DNA of 64,000 nt from UBA9659 sp965208605 (GCA_965208605.1 OZ242345.1:1798001-1862000), one strand, 5' to 3'; positions 1-10,132 are shown, counted from the first letter of the stretch. A program made the numbers and translations. Notes: generated by a model from the letters alone, not told the origin.

Positions 1-169
1 GCACCGCGTTAGATTTATGGCGGTTGAAGTCATCGGGGAGAGCCCCGCCGGAATCCTCGTCAAGGGTCTCCCCGAGGAAGTTGACCTGATTACTATTGGT
101 CAAGAAGAAGTTGTTGAGGGGCAGCTGGTTGAGATGGAATATGCCGCCTTGACTCTGGTGCACCAATAG
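1..169 (+). CDS. C-terminal end of probable RND efflux periplasmic adaptor (partial)
   Basis: An open frame enters from the left edge (frame of base 2) and ends at TAG 167-169, giving 56 residues. The tail contains alternating short beta-rich stretches (VIGESPAGILVKGL, EVVEGQLVEMEY) like the C-terminal domain of membrane fusion proteins of the HlyD/AcrA type. The assignment rests mainly on position: it ends 22 bases before an RND inner-membrane pump on the same strand, the usual adaptor-then-pump order. Too little is visible to name the family firmly; it could be another envelope protein. Confidence 0.55.
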   Translation, partial: HRVRFMAVEVIGESPAGILVKGLPEEVDLITIGQEEVVEGQLVEMEYAALTLVHQ

Positions 170-191
170 ACCCTGGCCCATCGGAATCAGT

Positions 192-3100
192 ATGGCACTT
201 ATCAGTTCTGCAATCAGTCTCATCATAGACCGTACCTTAAGCGTCGTCTTCTTGTTAGCGGCGGTCATGTTTGCTGGCGTCGTGTCTTATAGTGCTATCC
301 CTATTGAATCCGACCCGGATGTTTCCGTCCCGGCAATCATCGTGCAGGTATTCAATGAAGGGATTTCCCCAGAGGATGCTGAACGTCTGCTGGTACGCCC
401 CCTGGAGCTTGAACTGCGAAGAATTGAGGGCATTGAAGAGTTAAACAGCTATGCCATGGAAGGCAGTGCGCTCTTGGTCGTGGAGTTTGATTCCAGTTTT
501 GAACAAGACAAGGCACTGCGCGATGTCAAGGATGCAGTGGATACTGCTAAGGCAAAACTACCCACCAGTGCTGAGGAGCCCCTCGTCAGGGAAATATCCG
601 TCGCCGACGAGCCCATGCTCACCATTAGCATCGCCGGCCCTGGCCTGTCCTATCGGGAGCGGAATCGGCTCGCCGAAGATATCCGAGATGAAATTGAAAC
701 CATCACCGAGGTGTTGGAAACGACCATGCGCGGCGAGCGGGAGGAACAGCTCGAAGCCATCATAGATCCGTCCCTGCTGGAAGCCCACGGCATCAGCAAT
801 AACGAGTTATTTGCCACGGTTGCCAACAACAACCGCCTCATTGCTGCTGGTTTTGTTGATACGGGTCGGGGCAACTTCTCGGTCAAGGTGCCCAGTGTGA
901 TTGAGACGGCAGCTGATGTGTTATCAATCCCTATTAAAGCCACCCGGGATGGGGTGGTTACGCTAGGTGATGTGGTCACCCTTCGCCGTACCTTCAAAGA
1001 TGCCCGGGGATTCACCAGGATCAATGGCTTACCGGCAGTGGTCATTGAAGTGCTCAAACGCCCTAAGACCAGCGTTGTGGATGTCGTCCAGAAGGTAAAG
1101 GCCTTGCTTGAGGCAATGCAGCCGGGCTTTCCCAAAGGTGTGGAAGTCAGTTACATCACCGATATGTCCAAGCATACCCTTGAGCAGGTCAACTCTCTGG
1201 AAGGGAATATCACCACCGCTGTGTTGTTGGTGTTGATGGTAGTGATCGCGACGGTAGGGGTGCGTTCCGGGCTACTGGTGGCCTTTAGTATTCCATTTTC
1301 ATTCTTGTTCGCGTTTACCTTCCTGAACTTGATCGGCTACACCTACAACATGATGATCATGTTCGGCATGCTCCTGGGTCTTGGGATGTTGATTGATGGT
1401 GCCATAGTGGTGGTTGAACTGGCGGATCGGCAACTCAAGGATGGCAAGACCCCTAAGGCGGCTTATGTCTACGCGACTCGGCGCATGTTTCTGCCGGTCC
1501 TGGCATCAGCAGGCACCACTCTGGCGGCCTTCCTCCCGTTGCTTTTCTGGCCTGGCGTGGTCGGCGAGTTTATGCGTTATCTGCCGGTGACGGTGCTTGC
1601 CGTCCTAGTCGGTGCGCTGATTTACGCGCTCTTGTTCGCGCCGGTGCTGGGGGCTATGACCAGTCACCAGATTCCGAAACAAGAAGGTAATGTACAGCTG
1701 GTTGACGAAGGGCGGTTTGATGAACTGCGCGGCGCCATCGGCTGGTACGCCAAGGTACTGCACTTTTCCACAACCCATGCCTTGCTCGTGATTGGCATGG
1801 CGATGACGCTACTCGTCGGTGTGTTTGGAATCTATCTGGTGGCTAACCACGGCAATCGGCTTTTCGTGAGTGCGGATCCGAGTCATACCATGGTGAGTGT
1901 CAGCGCTAAGGGCAACTTTTCCGCTACAGAAACGCGGGACATTATGATTGATGTGGAGCGCCGACTATTAGATGTCGGTTACATAGAAAGCATCTATACC
2001 AGAAGTGGTAGTAGCTTTTGGCTAGGCTCAGCGGTACCTCTGGACAGCATAGGCTCCATGTTTATTGAACTTTCCGATCGCCACAGTCGCGACCTGGATG
2101 GCTTTGAGGTGGAGGAGGCATATTCTGCCGCGATACAGGACCTACCGGGCGTACGGGCGGAAGTCATCCCCTTGAGAATGGGCCCACCAGGTGGCAAATC
2201 AGTCCAGTTACAACTGAGCGGTGCTGACCTTGATATTCTGGTGGCGGAAACGCGGCGAGTAAGAGCGCACCTTGAACAGCTGGACGGGCTTATTGGTGTT
2301 GACGACACTTCCCCCCTGCCGGGCATTGAGTGGCAGGTGCGTGTTGACCGACCCAAGGCGGCTATGGCGGGTGCTAGTGTTTCCGATGTGGGCGCGGCTA
2401 TCCAGTTGATTACCAATGGTTTGTTGGTCAGTAAGTACCGACCAGACGATGTGAATGATGAGGTGGATATCAGAATCCGCTATCCAGAAGAATATCGTAG
2501 CATCTCCCAGCTGGATCAACTCAGAGTGGCGACCCGTGGCGGCCTGGCCCCCATCAGTAGTTTTATTGAGCGGCTCCCCCGGCCCAAGGTCTCCACCATA
2601 TTCCGCCAGGATGGGCACCGAGTCATGTATATCCGGGCAAATACTCCTGAAGGGGTGTTACCCAGTGCTATGGTTATTGAGATTCAGGCATGGCTTGATA
2701 CTCAAAAGTTTGATCCTTCAATCAGCATTGCCTTCCGCGGTTCCGATGAAGATGATCGGGAAGCCCGCCAATTCATCGCGGTTGCCTTCACCCTGGCATT
2801 GATGCTGATGGGTATTATGCTGATTACCCAGTTCAACAACATATATCAAGCGGTGTTGATATTGTCCGCAGTGACCATGTCCACCATTGGTGTACTTCTC
2901 GGTCTGCTCGTTACCGGCCTGGAATTTAGCACCATTATGACGGGCGTCGGCATAGTGGCACTGGCGGGTATTATTGTGAATAACAACATAGTGCTGATTG
3001 ATACCTTCAATTATTTGCGGCGGGAAAACCCCGGCTGGGATCTGCAACGCGTCATCGTCACCACGGGCTGCCAACGACTCCGCCCGGTATTTCTCACGAC

Positions 3101-3392
3101 CTTTACCACCGGTTTTGGTTTGTTGCCCATGGCAACCGGCATCTCAGTGGACCTGATTGGCCGGGATATAGAAGTCGGTGGTCCGGTCGCTAGCTTCTGG
3201 GTGCATTTTGCTTCGGCCATAGTGTCCGGCCTGAGCTTCGCCACCATTCTGACCCTCATTGTCACCCCCGCCCTGCTGATAGCCCCCGAGGCGCTTCACC
3301 GCCACTGGGAGAACTGGAAGGGGAAGCTCTTCAAAAAAGCCGAGCCGAACCTGGACGACACTAGCCCCGCGTCGTCATTCTCGGCACCCTAG
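192..3392 (+). CDS. RND family efflux transporter, inner-membrane pump
   Basis: 1066 residues, the usual length for an AcrB-type hydrophobe/amphiphile pump. It should form a trimer in the inner membrane and export substrates by proton antiport through the adaptor encoded just upstream and an outer-membrane channel not seen here. There is one N-terminal membrane helix, a large periplasmic loop (about 30-330), helices 2-6, a second periplasmic loop (about 560-860) and a second helix bundle, the typical duplicated layout. In helix 4 the motif reads GLGMLIDGAIVVVE: Asp402 is present, but the second Asp of the usual Asp-Asp proton relay is Gly403. The last residues (SSFSAP) and the TAG stop are encoded by a copy of the dispersed GTCATTCTCG element, so the original 3' end appears to have been overwritten. 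ATG start with GGAA about 8 bases upstream. Substrate cannot be told. Confidence 0.93.
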   Translation: MALISSAISLIIDRTLSVVFLLAAVMFAGVVSYSAIPIESDPDVSVPAIIVQVFNEGISPEDAERLLVRPLELELRRIEGIEELNSYAMEGSALLVVEFDSSFEQDKALRDVKDAVDTAKAKLPTSAEEPLVREISVADEPMLTISIAGPGLSYRERNRLAEDIRDEIETITEVLETTMRGEREEQLEAIIDPSLLEAHGISNNELFATVANNNRLIAAGFVDTGRGNFSVKVPSVIETAADVLSIPIKATRDGVVTLGDVVTLRRTFKDARGFTRINGLPAVVIEVLKRPKTSVVDVVQKVKALLEAMQPGFPKGVEVSYITDMSKHTLEQVNSLEGNITTAVLLVLMVVIATVGVRSGLLVAFSIPFSFLFAFTFLNLIGYTYNMMIMFGMLLGLGMLIDGAIVVVELADRQLKDGKTPKAAYVYATRRMFLPVLASAGTTLAAFLPLLFWPGVVGEFMRYLPVTVLAVLVGALIYALLFAPVLGAMTSHQIPKQEGNVQLVDEGRFDELRGAIGWYAKVLHFSTTHALLVIGMAMTLLVGVFGIYLVANHGNRLFVSADPSHTMVSVSAKGNFSATETRDIMIDVERRLLDVGYIESIYTRSGSSFWLGSAVPLDSIGSMFIELSDRHSRDLDGFEVEEAYSAAIQDLPGVRAEVIPLRMGPPGGKSVQLQLSGADLDILVAETRRVRAHLEQLDGLIGVDDTSPLPGIEWQVRVDRPKAAMAGASVSDVGAAIQLITNGLLVSKYRPDDVNDEVDIRIRYPEEYRSISQLDQLRVATRGGLAPISSFIERLPRPKVSTIFRQDGHRVMYIRANTPEGVLPSAMVIEIQAWLDTQKFDPSISIAFRGSDEDDREARQFIAVAFTLALMLMGIMLITQFNNIYQAVLILSAVTMSTIGVLLGLLVTGLEFSTIMTGVGIVALAGIIVNNNIVLIDTFNYLRRENPGWDLQRVIVTTGCQRLRPVFLTTFTTGFGLLPMATGISVDLIGRDIEVGGPVASFWVHFASAIVSGLSFATILTLIVTPALLIAPEALHRHWENWKGKLFKKAEPNLDDTSPASSFSAP

Positions 3393-3431
3393 TTATCACA
3401 GCCATCGGGGGTATAACTGGGGGGTCGGGAA
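3373..3431. repeat. Dispersed inverted-repeat element, short copy
   Basis: Starts CGTCATTCTCG and ends CGGGAATGACGGGGTG. An internal imperfect hairpin joins CACCCTAGTTATCACAGCC to GGGGGTATAACTGG. The left arm is of the 'TTACAGCC' type and the right arm of the 'GGGGGTATAA' type, so this is a mixed copy. It overlaps the end of the RND gene and provides its stop codon. A further fragment (GAGAATGACGGGGTTCGG) lies at 3508-3526, just after the stop codon of the next gene. Confidence 0.75.
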
Positions 3432-3533
3432 TGACGGGGTGAGGTGTTATCCCCGCCTTCGGTATGGACACGGTGGGACGGCGGTGGGACGACGGGGGTG
3501 GGTTGTGCTTTCGGCGAGAATGACGGGGTTCGG

Positions 3534-6258
3534 CTACCACTCTCGGGTGAAGGAAAAGCGCATAAAAGGCTGTATGCCTCGGGTCCGCGCATGTTGAGGC
3601 TGCCGCTCCGCACCTAGGCTGGCTTCCAGGGTGCCACCCGCCAGAGGCAGATGATAGACCGCCTCGGCTTGCAGATGCCGCCCCGTTGGCGCTAGGTTCA
3701 CACTGTGGGCTTGGCTCAGCAGTTCACCATAGCGGGTGCGCCCCGCAGGAAGACGCAGCCTGAGACTAGCCGCTTCGGCGCGTAGTGGTTGCGACAAACG
3801 CAACCCCAACCAATCATTACGTCGCCACAAGGATGCCCGCACCGCACCAATACTGAAGGCACTGCTCAGGATAGTGTCAACTCCCTGCACTACTCCCTGC
3901 ACTACTCCCTGCACCGGGCCACCCCTGTGTACCTGAGTCCGGGTGCGACCCAGGTAGGCTGAGGCAAGCAACCGCCAGGGCGGGCTGGCGTTTATATTGT
4001 CAGTCCCACTAGCCGCACCCAGGGCCCAGGCACCATTGATGCCGAAGAAGTGGGTCGTGCCCTGTACCTCGCCCAGGGCACCTTCCAAACGCGCCCCCAA
4101 AAACCCTTCCATCTCACGCACGGCACCGGCTTGCAGCCAGAGGCCAGGACTTAACTGCAGGTCCAGCATGGCACCCAGGCCGCGCTTGCCGCCGGGTTTG
4201 TGATAGCCGTCAAACTGCGGTCGGCCCTGCATGAGCGCAAAGCCAAAGCGCCCCCTGCCGGACCAGCCGATACCGGGACCATCCCGCACCAGAGACAAAT
4301 ATGGCGCGGCGAAGGCAAGCGAGTCGCTGAAGTGATGCAGCACCGCCTTGCCATGCTTGCCCGCAGCATCAAACGACAAGGCATCCTGGGTATAGAGTCC
4401 GAGGGCGCGCCCGGCTTGATCGCCGTAGGACAACCACCAGCCGTCCGCAAAGGACAAACGGGCATCAGCGATCTCGCGGCGGCCCGCATCAAAGCCGAGG
4501 GACAGGACCCCAGTGTCTTGCCCACCGCCGAAAGAGCCGCCAGCATAAACAGCCGCCGCTTGATAGGCAGACACCGACACTTGCCGGCGTTCAGGATAGG
4601 CATCGTTCAGCCGGCTTGACTGCATGACCCAACTACTGGCGGGCATAAAAAAGGGCGCATCCAGAGCATCAAACCCAGCCATCTCAATACCTGCCAAACC
4701 CTGCTGCCAGCTAGTACCGAAAGCACCGCCGGACAGGGCTGCCCGGGTGCCAGCCAGGGGACGGCTATTGGGGTCGCTGGACAGGCTTGTCATGACCGGG
4801 CCCACGGGAGAAGTAGCTGCATCCAAATCCACCAGGCCGTGACCGTAGATATCAGAATCGGCATATATGCCCTCGCGATTGGCAGTGGCGAGCAGACGAG
4901 TAACCAGTTCCGTGTTGCCAAGTTGCCCGCGGAAAAACTGCCGCAAGACGGCAAGTGAACCACTGACGATTGACGCGGCAAAGGAGGTGTCTTCACCGAT
5001 ATCGTAGCCACCCCCAGCCAATGCATGCACAATTCCAGAACCTCTCGAGTTGAAATCACCGCCAGGGGCGGCAACGCAGAATGATTTGGCGAGCCCACAA
5101 CGGTTGGAATAACTCGCAATCTCGCCCTCAGCCCTAATGGCAACGACTGTAATCACATGCGCCAGGTTCGGGTCGCCAGGGGCATTAAATGCCACCGCAA
5201 AAGCAACATCGGCATCCGGTGAAGTAGCATCCCTCAATGGACCTTGACCATCGCGATAGCTGGTCAGATCATGGCGAGCACCATTATTATTGCCCGCGGC
5301 CATCACCACAATGCTTCGGTCTGCCGGCGCCTTGCTTGTCTGCGCCAGGGCCTCGGCAGTGGCGCGATAATAGTATTTATAACAGGCATAGGGTCCGGTC
5401 TCGCCACCGGTACTCTCGCAATTAGAGCCAAGCTGTCGCCATTCCGCCAATGACCAAAGGAGGCTGAAGGAATAGTTGAGTATTTCCCCCTGAGCGATGT
5501 ATTGACTATAGCTATCAGAGCTATCTATGCCGCTGCTATCCGCGGTCCAGGTGTAAGCGTTTAATTCGAGCAGGGGCGGCGGCAGAGCTGGATCATCCAG
5601 GGGCGGCAGATCTGGATCATCGTCCCTCAGTCTAAGGGGGATGAACTTGATTTGCGCGTCAAAGGCAACACCGTGGAGGTCAATACCTGATGAGGAGGTA
5701 CCGCTACGATGCCCGGCAAGCAGAGAGGCAACCGCGGTGCCATGATCAGCATAGACGCACTGCCCAGCGGCGGCATCGGCTGGCGAACAAGAATCTCCAA
5801 TACCCGTGACAACTGTCACCTTCCCGCTGAGCTCGCGATGACTGGCATCTATGCCCGGACCTACCACCACCACCGTCTCGCCCGCGCCCGTGGCCCCACG
5901 CGCATAAGCGGCGGCAGCATTGATGAGCCCTAGGTGTGCACCTACTCCGCTCGTGCCGCTTGGAGTCGTATAGGGTGTTTCATATTCATTGGCGGCTTCA
6001 AATTCAGCTTTGCGGGCAACGTAACCACTATCATCAGGCGCAATAGTGACCGCTGGCGAGGTGCGTGGAAAAGGCAGGGCTGGCGGTGGCAGTGATGTGG
6101 GTGCTGGCGGGGTGCTACTACCCCCCCCCCCCCCCACCGCTGGAGCAGGCCGTCAGCAGGAGTGGTATCAAGAAGAGTGCCAGCGCGGCGAGCATTAAGC
6201 GTCTAGTGTTAAATCCAGACGTAGCCTCCAGGGGTTGTTTTTCTATGGCGATTGACAT
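3534..6258 (-). CDS. NalP/SphB1-like subtilase autotransporter lipoprotein, phase-variable, OFF in this sequence
   Basis: Probable surface serine protease of family S8, to be anchored as a lipoprotein and displayed by a C-terminal autotransporter barrel. ATG at 6258 has a good ribosome site (TTGGAGG, 9 bases upstream). It opens a frame with a signal peptide: Arg19-Arg20, a Leu-rich core and the lipobox LTAC with Cys38. The frame then runs into a tract of 15 G (15 C on the plus strand) and at once meets TAG TAG. With 14 or 17 G the same start would join the protease frame and give about 907 residues. In that numbering the catalytic triad is Asp137 (GPGID), His172 (DHGTAV) and Ser425 (EDTSFAAS), with oxyanion Asn323 (AAGNNNG). 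The last ~270 residues look like a beta-barrel ending in F-T-R-E-W. In the printed frame the protease half is open only from a GTG at 6137, which lacks a signal peptide. Neisseria NalP is likewise a phase-variable S8 autotransporter lipoprotein with a homopolymer C tract. A sequencing error in the tract is the main alternative. Confidence 0.88.
6121..6135. repeat. Poly-C tract (15 C), slipped-strand contingency site
   Basis: Fifteen uninterrupted C on the plus strand, i.e. 15 G in the coding strand of the subtilase gene, directly after the lipobox codons TGC TCC AGC GGT. Tract length modulo 3 decides whether the signal peptide joins the protease: remainder 2 is ON, remainder 0 (this sequence) ends at TAG, and remainder 1 gives a different frame. 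It is the only homopolymer of this length noticed in the window. Confidence 0.9.
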
Positions 6259-6327
6259 CTTCAAATACCTCCAACCCGTCAGCGGGCAAGCCCAAGAGTG
6301 CCGGGAAGCGACGAACCATCTTGTTGT

Positions 6328-6349
6328 TAAGTGCTTATGTTAGCACTTA
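6328..6349. promoter_or_regulatory. Candidate operator palindrome upstream of the subtilase gene
   Basis: TAAGTGCT - tatgtt - AGCACTTA: 8-base perfect arms with a 6-base centre, 70 bases upstream of the ATG at 6258. A -10-like TAACAT (minus strand) lies inside it. The position suits a transcription-factor site, but no regulator is identified and it is inferred from symmetry only. Confidence 0.4.
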
Positions 6350-6427
6350 TTCATTATTGGGTTACAAGGGTGGTTTGTCTTAACAGCCCCGCTAAACATC
6401 AATAGTGGTAGGTGGTGGATTGCGCCT

Positions 6428-6462
6428 CTACCGTCATTCTCGCCTTCTTTGATCCTGACGGC
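6428..6462. repeat. Dispersed element, short copy
   Basis: CCGTCATTCTCG, then CCTTCTTTGATCCTGACGGC. The same 'CCTTCTTTGATYCTGAC' right half is found at 11608-11655 and near 50530. It lies in the 310-base gap between the subtilase and dnaE, which otherwise holds only the operator-like palindrome and the shared promoter-like motif at 6463. Confidence 0.7.
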
Positions 6463-6493
6463 GGAGTGCCATAAGTTATGAACCTATACAATT
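6463..6493 (+). promoter_or_regulatory. Shared 27-bp motif, copy 1 (upstream of dnaE)
   Basis: Begins GGAGTGCC and ends TTATGAACCTATACAAT. Near-identical copies are at 31943-31980 (plus strand, upstream of the ImmA/IrrE gene) and 58639-58665 (minus strand, upstream of malate synthase). In each case the motif points toward the next gene and lies about 65-170 bases before its start. The TATACA/TATACT end resembles a -10 box, but no good -35 box is seen. Whether it is a promoter or just another dispersed repeat is open. Confidence 0.45.
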
Positions 6494-6568
6494 GCTTACA
6501 GTGAGCTGCAATATTCGTATATGATGACCATCTTCCGAGCACCAATTCATGAGGGCTAAAGCGCAGCA

Positions 6569-9500
6569 ATGGATCCTGCATTCGTCCATCTTCGAGTACA
6601 TTCTGAATACTCATTAAGTGATGGACTGGTGCGCCTCCAGCCGCTCATGGCAGCCTGCACTGAGCAGAGCATGCCCGCCGTTGCGATTACTGACCGCAAC
6701 AATCTCTTTGCCCAGATTAAATTTTACCAGGCCGCCGCCACCGCTGGCGTCAAGGCTATAGTGGCGAGCGATGTCTGGGTGGCTGGCGACAAGCCAAAGG
6801 CTTCCCCCAGCCTTCTGGTGCTCTTAGCCCGAACCAATACGGGCTATCAGAATCTATGCGAACTCATCTCTCGTTCTTATTTGGAAGGCCAGTCTCAGGG
6901 TATCCCGGTACTCCAGAAAAACTGGCTCGCGGAACGAGCGGAGGGCTTGCTCGCCCTGTCTGGCGGTAGGCAAGGTGATATTGGCGAGGCACTCTTGGCA
7001 GGGCACTTAGAGACGGCGCAAGCACTAGTGCAGTATTGGCAGCAGCTCTTCCCGGATGCCTTTTATCTGGAGTTGCATCGTACCGGTCGCCAGGGGGAGC
7101 AAGCATACAATCATCAGGCAGTTACCCTTGCCCTGGCCACCAATTGCCCCATTGTTGCGACCAATGATGTCAGATTCATCAACCAGGAAGAGTTTGAAGC
7201 CCATGAGGTCAGGGTATGTATTCATGACCGGGGCACCCTGAATGACACCAGTCGGGAGCGCCGCTACACCGACCAGCAATACCTGAAGTCCGGGGCCGAG
7301 ATGTGTCAGTTGTTTGAGGATCTGCCAGAGGCGATAGAGAACACCCTGGAGATAGCAAAACGATGCAATGTCACGCTCAGCCTGGGTGAAAATCATCTGC
7401 CCGAATATCCGGTGCCTCAGCATGAAGGAGCCGCCCTTCAGAAGGGAAGCCAGAAGGCTATTAGCGTTGAAGCCTACCTCAGTCAAGTCGCCCATCAGGG
7501 CTTAGCCGCGCGTTTGACCGGGCATTGTTTAGAAGGGCAGGAAGGGCAGGAAGACCCGCAGCAAGTCTATGATGAACGGCTGAATTACGAACTGGGCATC
7601 ATCAGCGATATGGGTTTCTCGGGTTATTTTCTGATCGTCATGGAGTTTATTCAGTGGGCAAAGGACCGGGATATTCCCGTGGGTCCGGGACGTGGTTCGG
7701 GCCCCGGTTCCCTAGTCGCCTGGGCGCTGAAAATTACCAATATAGACCCCATAGCCTATGACCTTTTGTTTGAGCGGTTCCTCAACCCGGAAAGAATATC
7801 CTTGCCGGACTTTGATATTGACTTCTGCATGGAGCGTCGGGAAGAGGTGATTCAGCATGTTGCCGACCGCTATGGTCGCGATGCTGTATCCCAGATCATC
7901 ACCTTCGGCACTATGGCAGCAAAGGCGGTGGTGCGTGATGTCGTCAGGGTCCAAGGCAAGCCCAGAGGGCTTGCCGACAAGTTGGCTAATTTGATTCCGA
8001 CCGACCCCAGCATCACCTTGGAACGTGCCTTGGATGAAGTCCCCGAACTGGCAGAGCTCCGTGCCCAGGATGATGACGCGGGTGAAGTGATGGACATGGC
8101 ATTCAAACTCGAGGGTCTGGTGAGGAATGTCAGCAAACATGCGGGCGGTGTGGTCATAGCGCCCACTCGGCTGACGAACTTTTCCCCCCTCTATTGCGAT
8201 CCCAAGGGCAATAACCTCATGACGCAGTACGACATGCTTGATGTTGAGCAGGTGGGGCTCGTCAAGTTTGATTTCCTCGGCCTACGCACCCTGACGGTCA
8301 TTCAATATGCAGTTAAAAGTATCAATAGTCGGCGTCAGGCAGCCGCTGAGGCACCCATAGATATTGAGCAGATTGAACTAGAAGACGCTGCCATCTATAA
8401 GGATTTACAGCAGGCAAAAACCACGGCCATCTTCCAGCTTGAATCGGCAGGCATGAAGGAACTGATGAAAAAGGTCAAGCCGGTGCGCTTTGCAGACATA
8501 GTGGCACTGGTCGCCCTCTATCGTCCGGGGCCCATGCAGCTCGCGGATGATTTCATCCAGCGCAAAAATGGCAATGCCCAGGTCGATTATCTAGATCCCA
8601 GTTTGAAGCCGATCCTAGAAGACACCTACGGTATCATGCTGTATCAGGAACATGTCATGCAGATAGCCCAGGTCCTCGCGGGTTACACCCTGGCGGATGC
8701 CGACCTGTTGCGGCGCGCAATGGGTAAGAAGAAACCAGAGGAAATGCAGCAGCAGCGGGAGATCTTCCTCACTGGCGCGCAGCACAATGGGGTGCCAGAA
8801 GCTCAAGCCAACCACATCTTTAGTCTCATGGAGAAGTTTGCGGGCTATGGTTTTAACAAACCTCATTCCGTTGCCTATGCGCTGGTTGCCTATCAAACAG
8901 CCTGGTTAAAGCATTACTACCCAGCGGACTTTATGGCCGCCACGATGTCCGCGGACCTGCAGAGCACCCAGGGTACGGACAAGATCGTTATCCACATTGA
9001 AGAATGTCAAGCCATGGGGCTCTCGGTGCTACCGCCAGATGTGAACCGCGGCGAATACCGTTTTGTCGCGGATACCCCGGGCAGCATCGTCTACGGTCTG
9101 GGTGCCATCAAAGGTCTTGGCCGAGGCTCCATTGGTGCTATGGTGGAGAGTCGACAAGCCGATGGGGCCTTCGAGGATCTCTATGACCTGTGCGAACGTG
9201 TTGAGCAACGGCAGTTCAACCAACGTTGTCTTGAAGCCATGTTGGGTAGTGGTGCTCTGGATGGGCTGGTCACCTCAATACCCGATTCCGTATCCGATGA
9301 GGTGGGTTACAAACGCGCGCTACTCCTGGCTAATCTGGATGATGCGCTGGGGCTTGCTGTGCAAAAGGCAAACAACAGGGCCCAGGGGGTCACCGATTTG
9401 TTTGAACCAATGGATACCGCGACCCGCGAGCCTGGGAGTCGGTATAAACTTTTTGGCAAGCAGCAGACAGCCGATTTGTCGTGTCTTTCCTTCAAGGAGC

Positions 9501-10132
9501 GTATTGACCGGGAGAAGGCGGCACTAGGGCTATTCTTAACCGGCCATCCGATGGATTTTTATCAAGAAGAACTGCACCACCTGGTTACTCGGCGCATTGC
9601 TGCACTGAGCCCCGGCATGCACCAGCAGAGGATTGCCGGGCTGATTCTTAGCCAGCGCAAGCGACCAACCCGTCAGGGCGAGATGATTGTATTTCTCACT
9701 CTGGATGATAAAAGCGGCAAGATTGAAATTAAAATCTCTGGTGCCCAGTTGACGAAGTACCAGGACAAACTGAAAACCGGGCAGATACTGCTGGTCAAGG
9801 GGAGTGCCGTTGAGGACAAGTATAACGGCGGGATGAGCTTTCGGGTTACCGAGATGCAAACCATGCTGGAAGCCCGAACAAGAAGAGTCGCCCGGCTCAG
9901 GTTAGACCTGGATAGCCAAGAGCTGGGAGACAACTTCATCACTGACCTGGCTGGTTTGTTGCAACCGTTTATAGCGTCCAGCGGCTGCCCCATAGCCCTG
10001 GAATACTCTAATCGGTGTGCCCGAGGTGCCATCATCCTGGGTGAGGAATGGCGGGTCCGGCCTGAGGATGATTTGATTCAGGGCTTGCGGGACAGGTACG
10101 GCACCAAGCGGGTCTGCCTGCAGTACACCTGA
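6569..10132 (+). CDS. dnaE: DNA polymerase III subunit alpha
   Basis: 1187 residues, normal for the replicative C-family polymerase of gammaproteobacteria. An N-terminal PHP domain starts at FVHLRVHSEYSL. The palm carries the catalytic aspartates in PDFDIDF (Asp416, Asp418) and KFDFLGLRTL (Asp568). Helix-hairpin-helix and OB-fold regions follow (about 800-1120). The protein synthesises the leading and lagging strands within the holoenzyme. tilS follows within a few bases, so accA, which often sits between the two, is absent here. ATG is the only sensible start: the next residues, MDPAFVHLRVHS, match the family N-terminus. The ribosome site is weak. Confidence 0.98.
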   Translation: MDPAFVHLRVHSEYSLSDGLVRLQPLMAACTEQSMPAVAITDRNNLFAQIKFYQAAATAGVKAIVASDVWVAGDKPKASPSLLVLLARTNTGYQNLCELISRSYLEGQSQGIPVLQKNWLAERAEGLLALSGGRQGDIGEALLAGHLETAQALVQYWQQLFPDAFYLELHRTGRQGEQAYNHQAVTLALATNCPIVATNDVRFINQEEFEAHEVRVCIHDRGTLNDTSRERRYTDQQYLKSGAEMCQLFEDLPEAIENTLEIAKRCNVTLSLGENHLPEYPVPQHEGAALQKGSQKAISVEAYLSQVAHQGLAARLTGHCLEGQEGQEDPQQVYDERLNYELGIISDMGFSGYFLIVMEFIQWAKDRDIPVGPGRGSGPGSLVAWALKITNIDPIAYDLLFERFLNPERISLPDFDIDFCMERREEVIQHVADRYGRDAVSQIITFGTMAAKAVVRDVVRVQGKPRGLADKLANLIPTDPSITLERALDEVPELAELRAQDDDAGEVMDMAFKLEGLVRNVSKHAGGVVIAPTRLTNFSPLYCDPKGNNLMTQYDMLDVEQVGLVKFDFLGLRTLTVIQYAVKSINSRRQAAAEAPIDIEQIELEDAAIYKDLQQAKTTAIFQLESAGMKELMKKVKPVRFADIVALVALYRPGPMQLADDFIQRKNGNAQVDYLDPSLKPILEDTYGIMLYQEHVMQIAQVLAGYTLADADLLRRAMGKKKPEEMQQQREIFLTGAQHNGVPEAQANHIFSLMEKFAGYGFNKPHSVAYALVAYQTAWLKHYYPADFMAATMSADLQSTQGTDKIVIHIEECQAMGLSVLPPDVNRGEYRFVADTPGSIVYGLGAIKGLGRGSIGAMVESRQADGAFEDLYDLCERVEQRQFNQRCLEAMLGSGALDGLVTSIPDSVSDEVGYKRALLLANLDDALGLAVQKANNRAQGVTDLFEPMDTATREPGSRYKLFGKQQTADLSCLSFKERIDREKAALGLFLTGHPMDFYQEELHHLVTRRIAALSPGMHQQRIAGLILSQRKRPTRQGEMIVFLTLDDKSGKIEIKISGAQLTKYQDKLKTGQILLVKGSAVEDKYNGGMSFRVTEMQTMLEARTRRVARLRLDLDSQELGDNFITDLAGLLQPFIASSGCPIALEYSNRCARGAIILGEEWRVRPEDDLIQGLRDRYGTKRVCLQYT

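Noticed and set aside
3534..6137. Subtilase starting at the GTG inside the poly-C tract region
   Set aside because: Would lack any signal peptide. The upstream ATG with ribosome site and lipobox is a far better start once the tract length changes by one.
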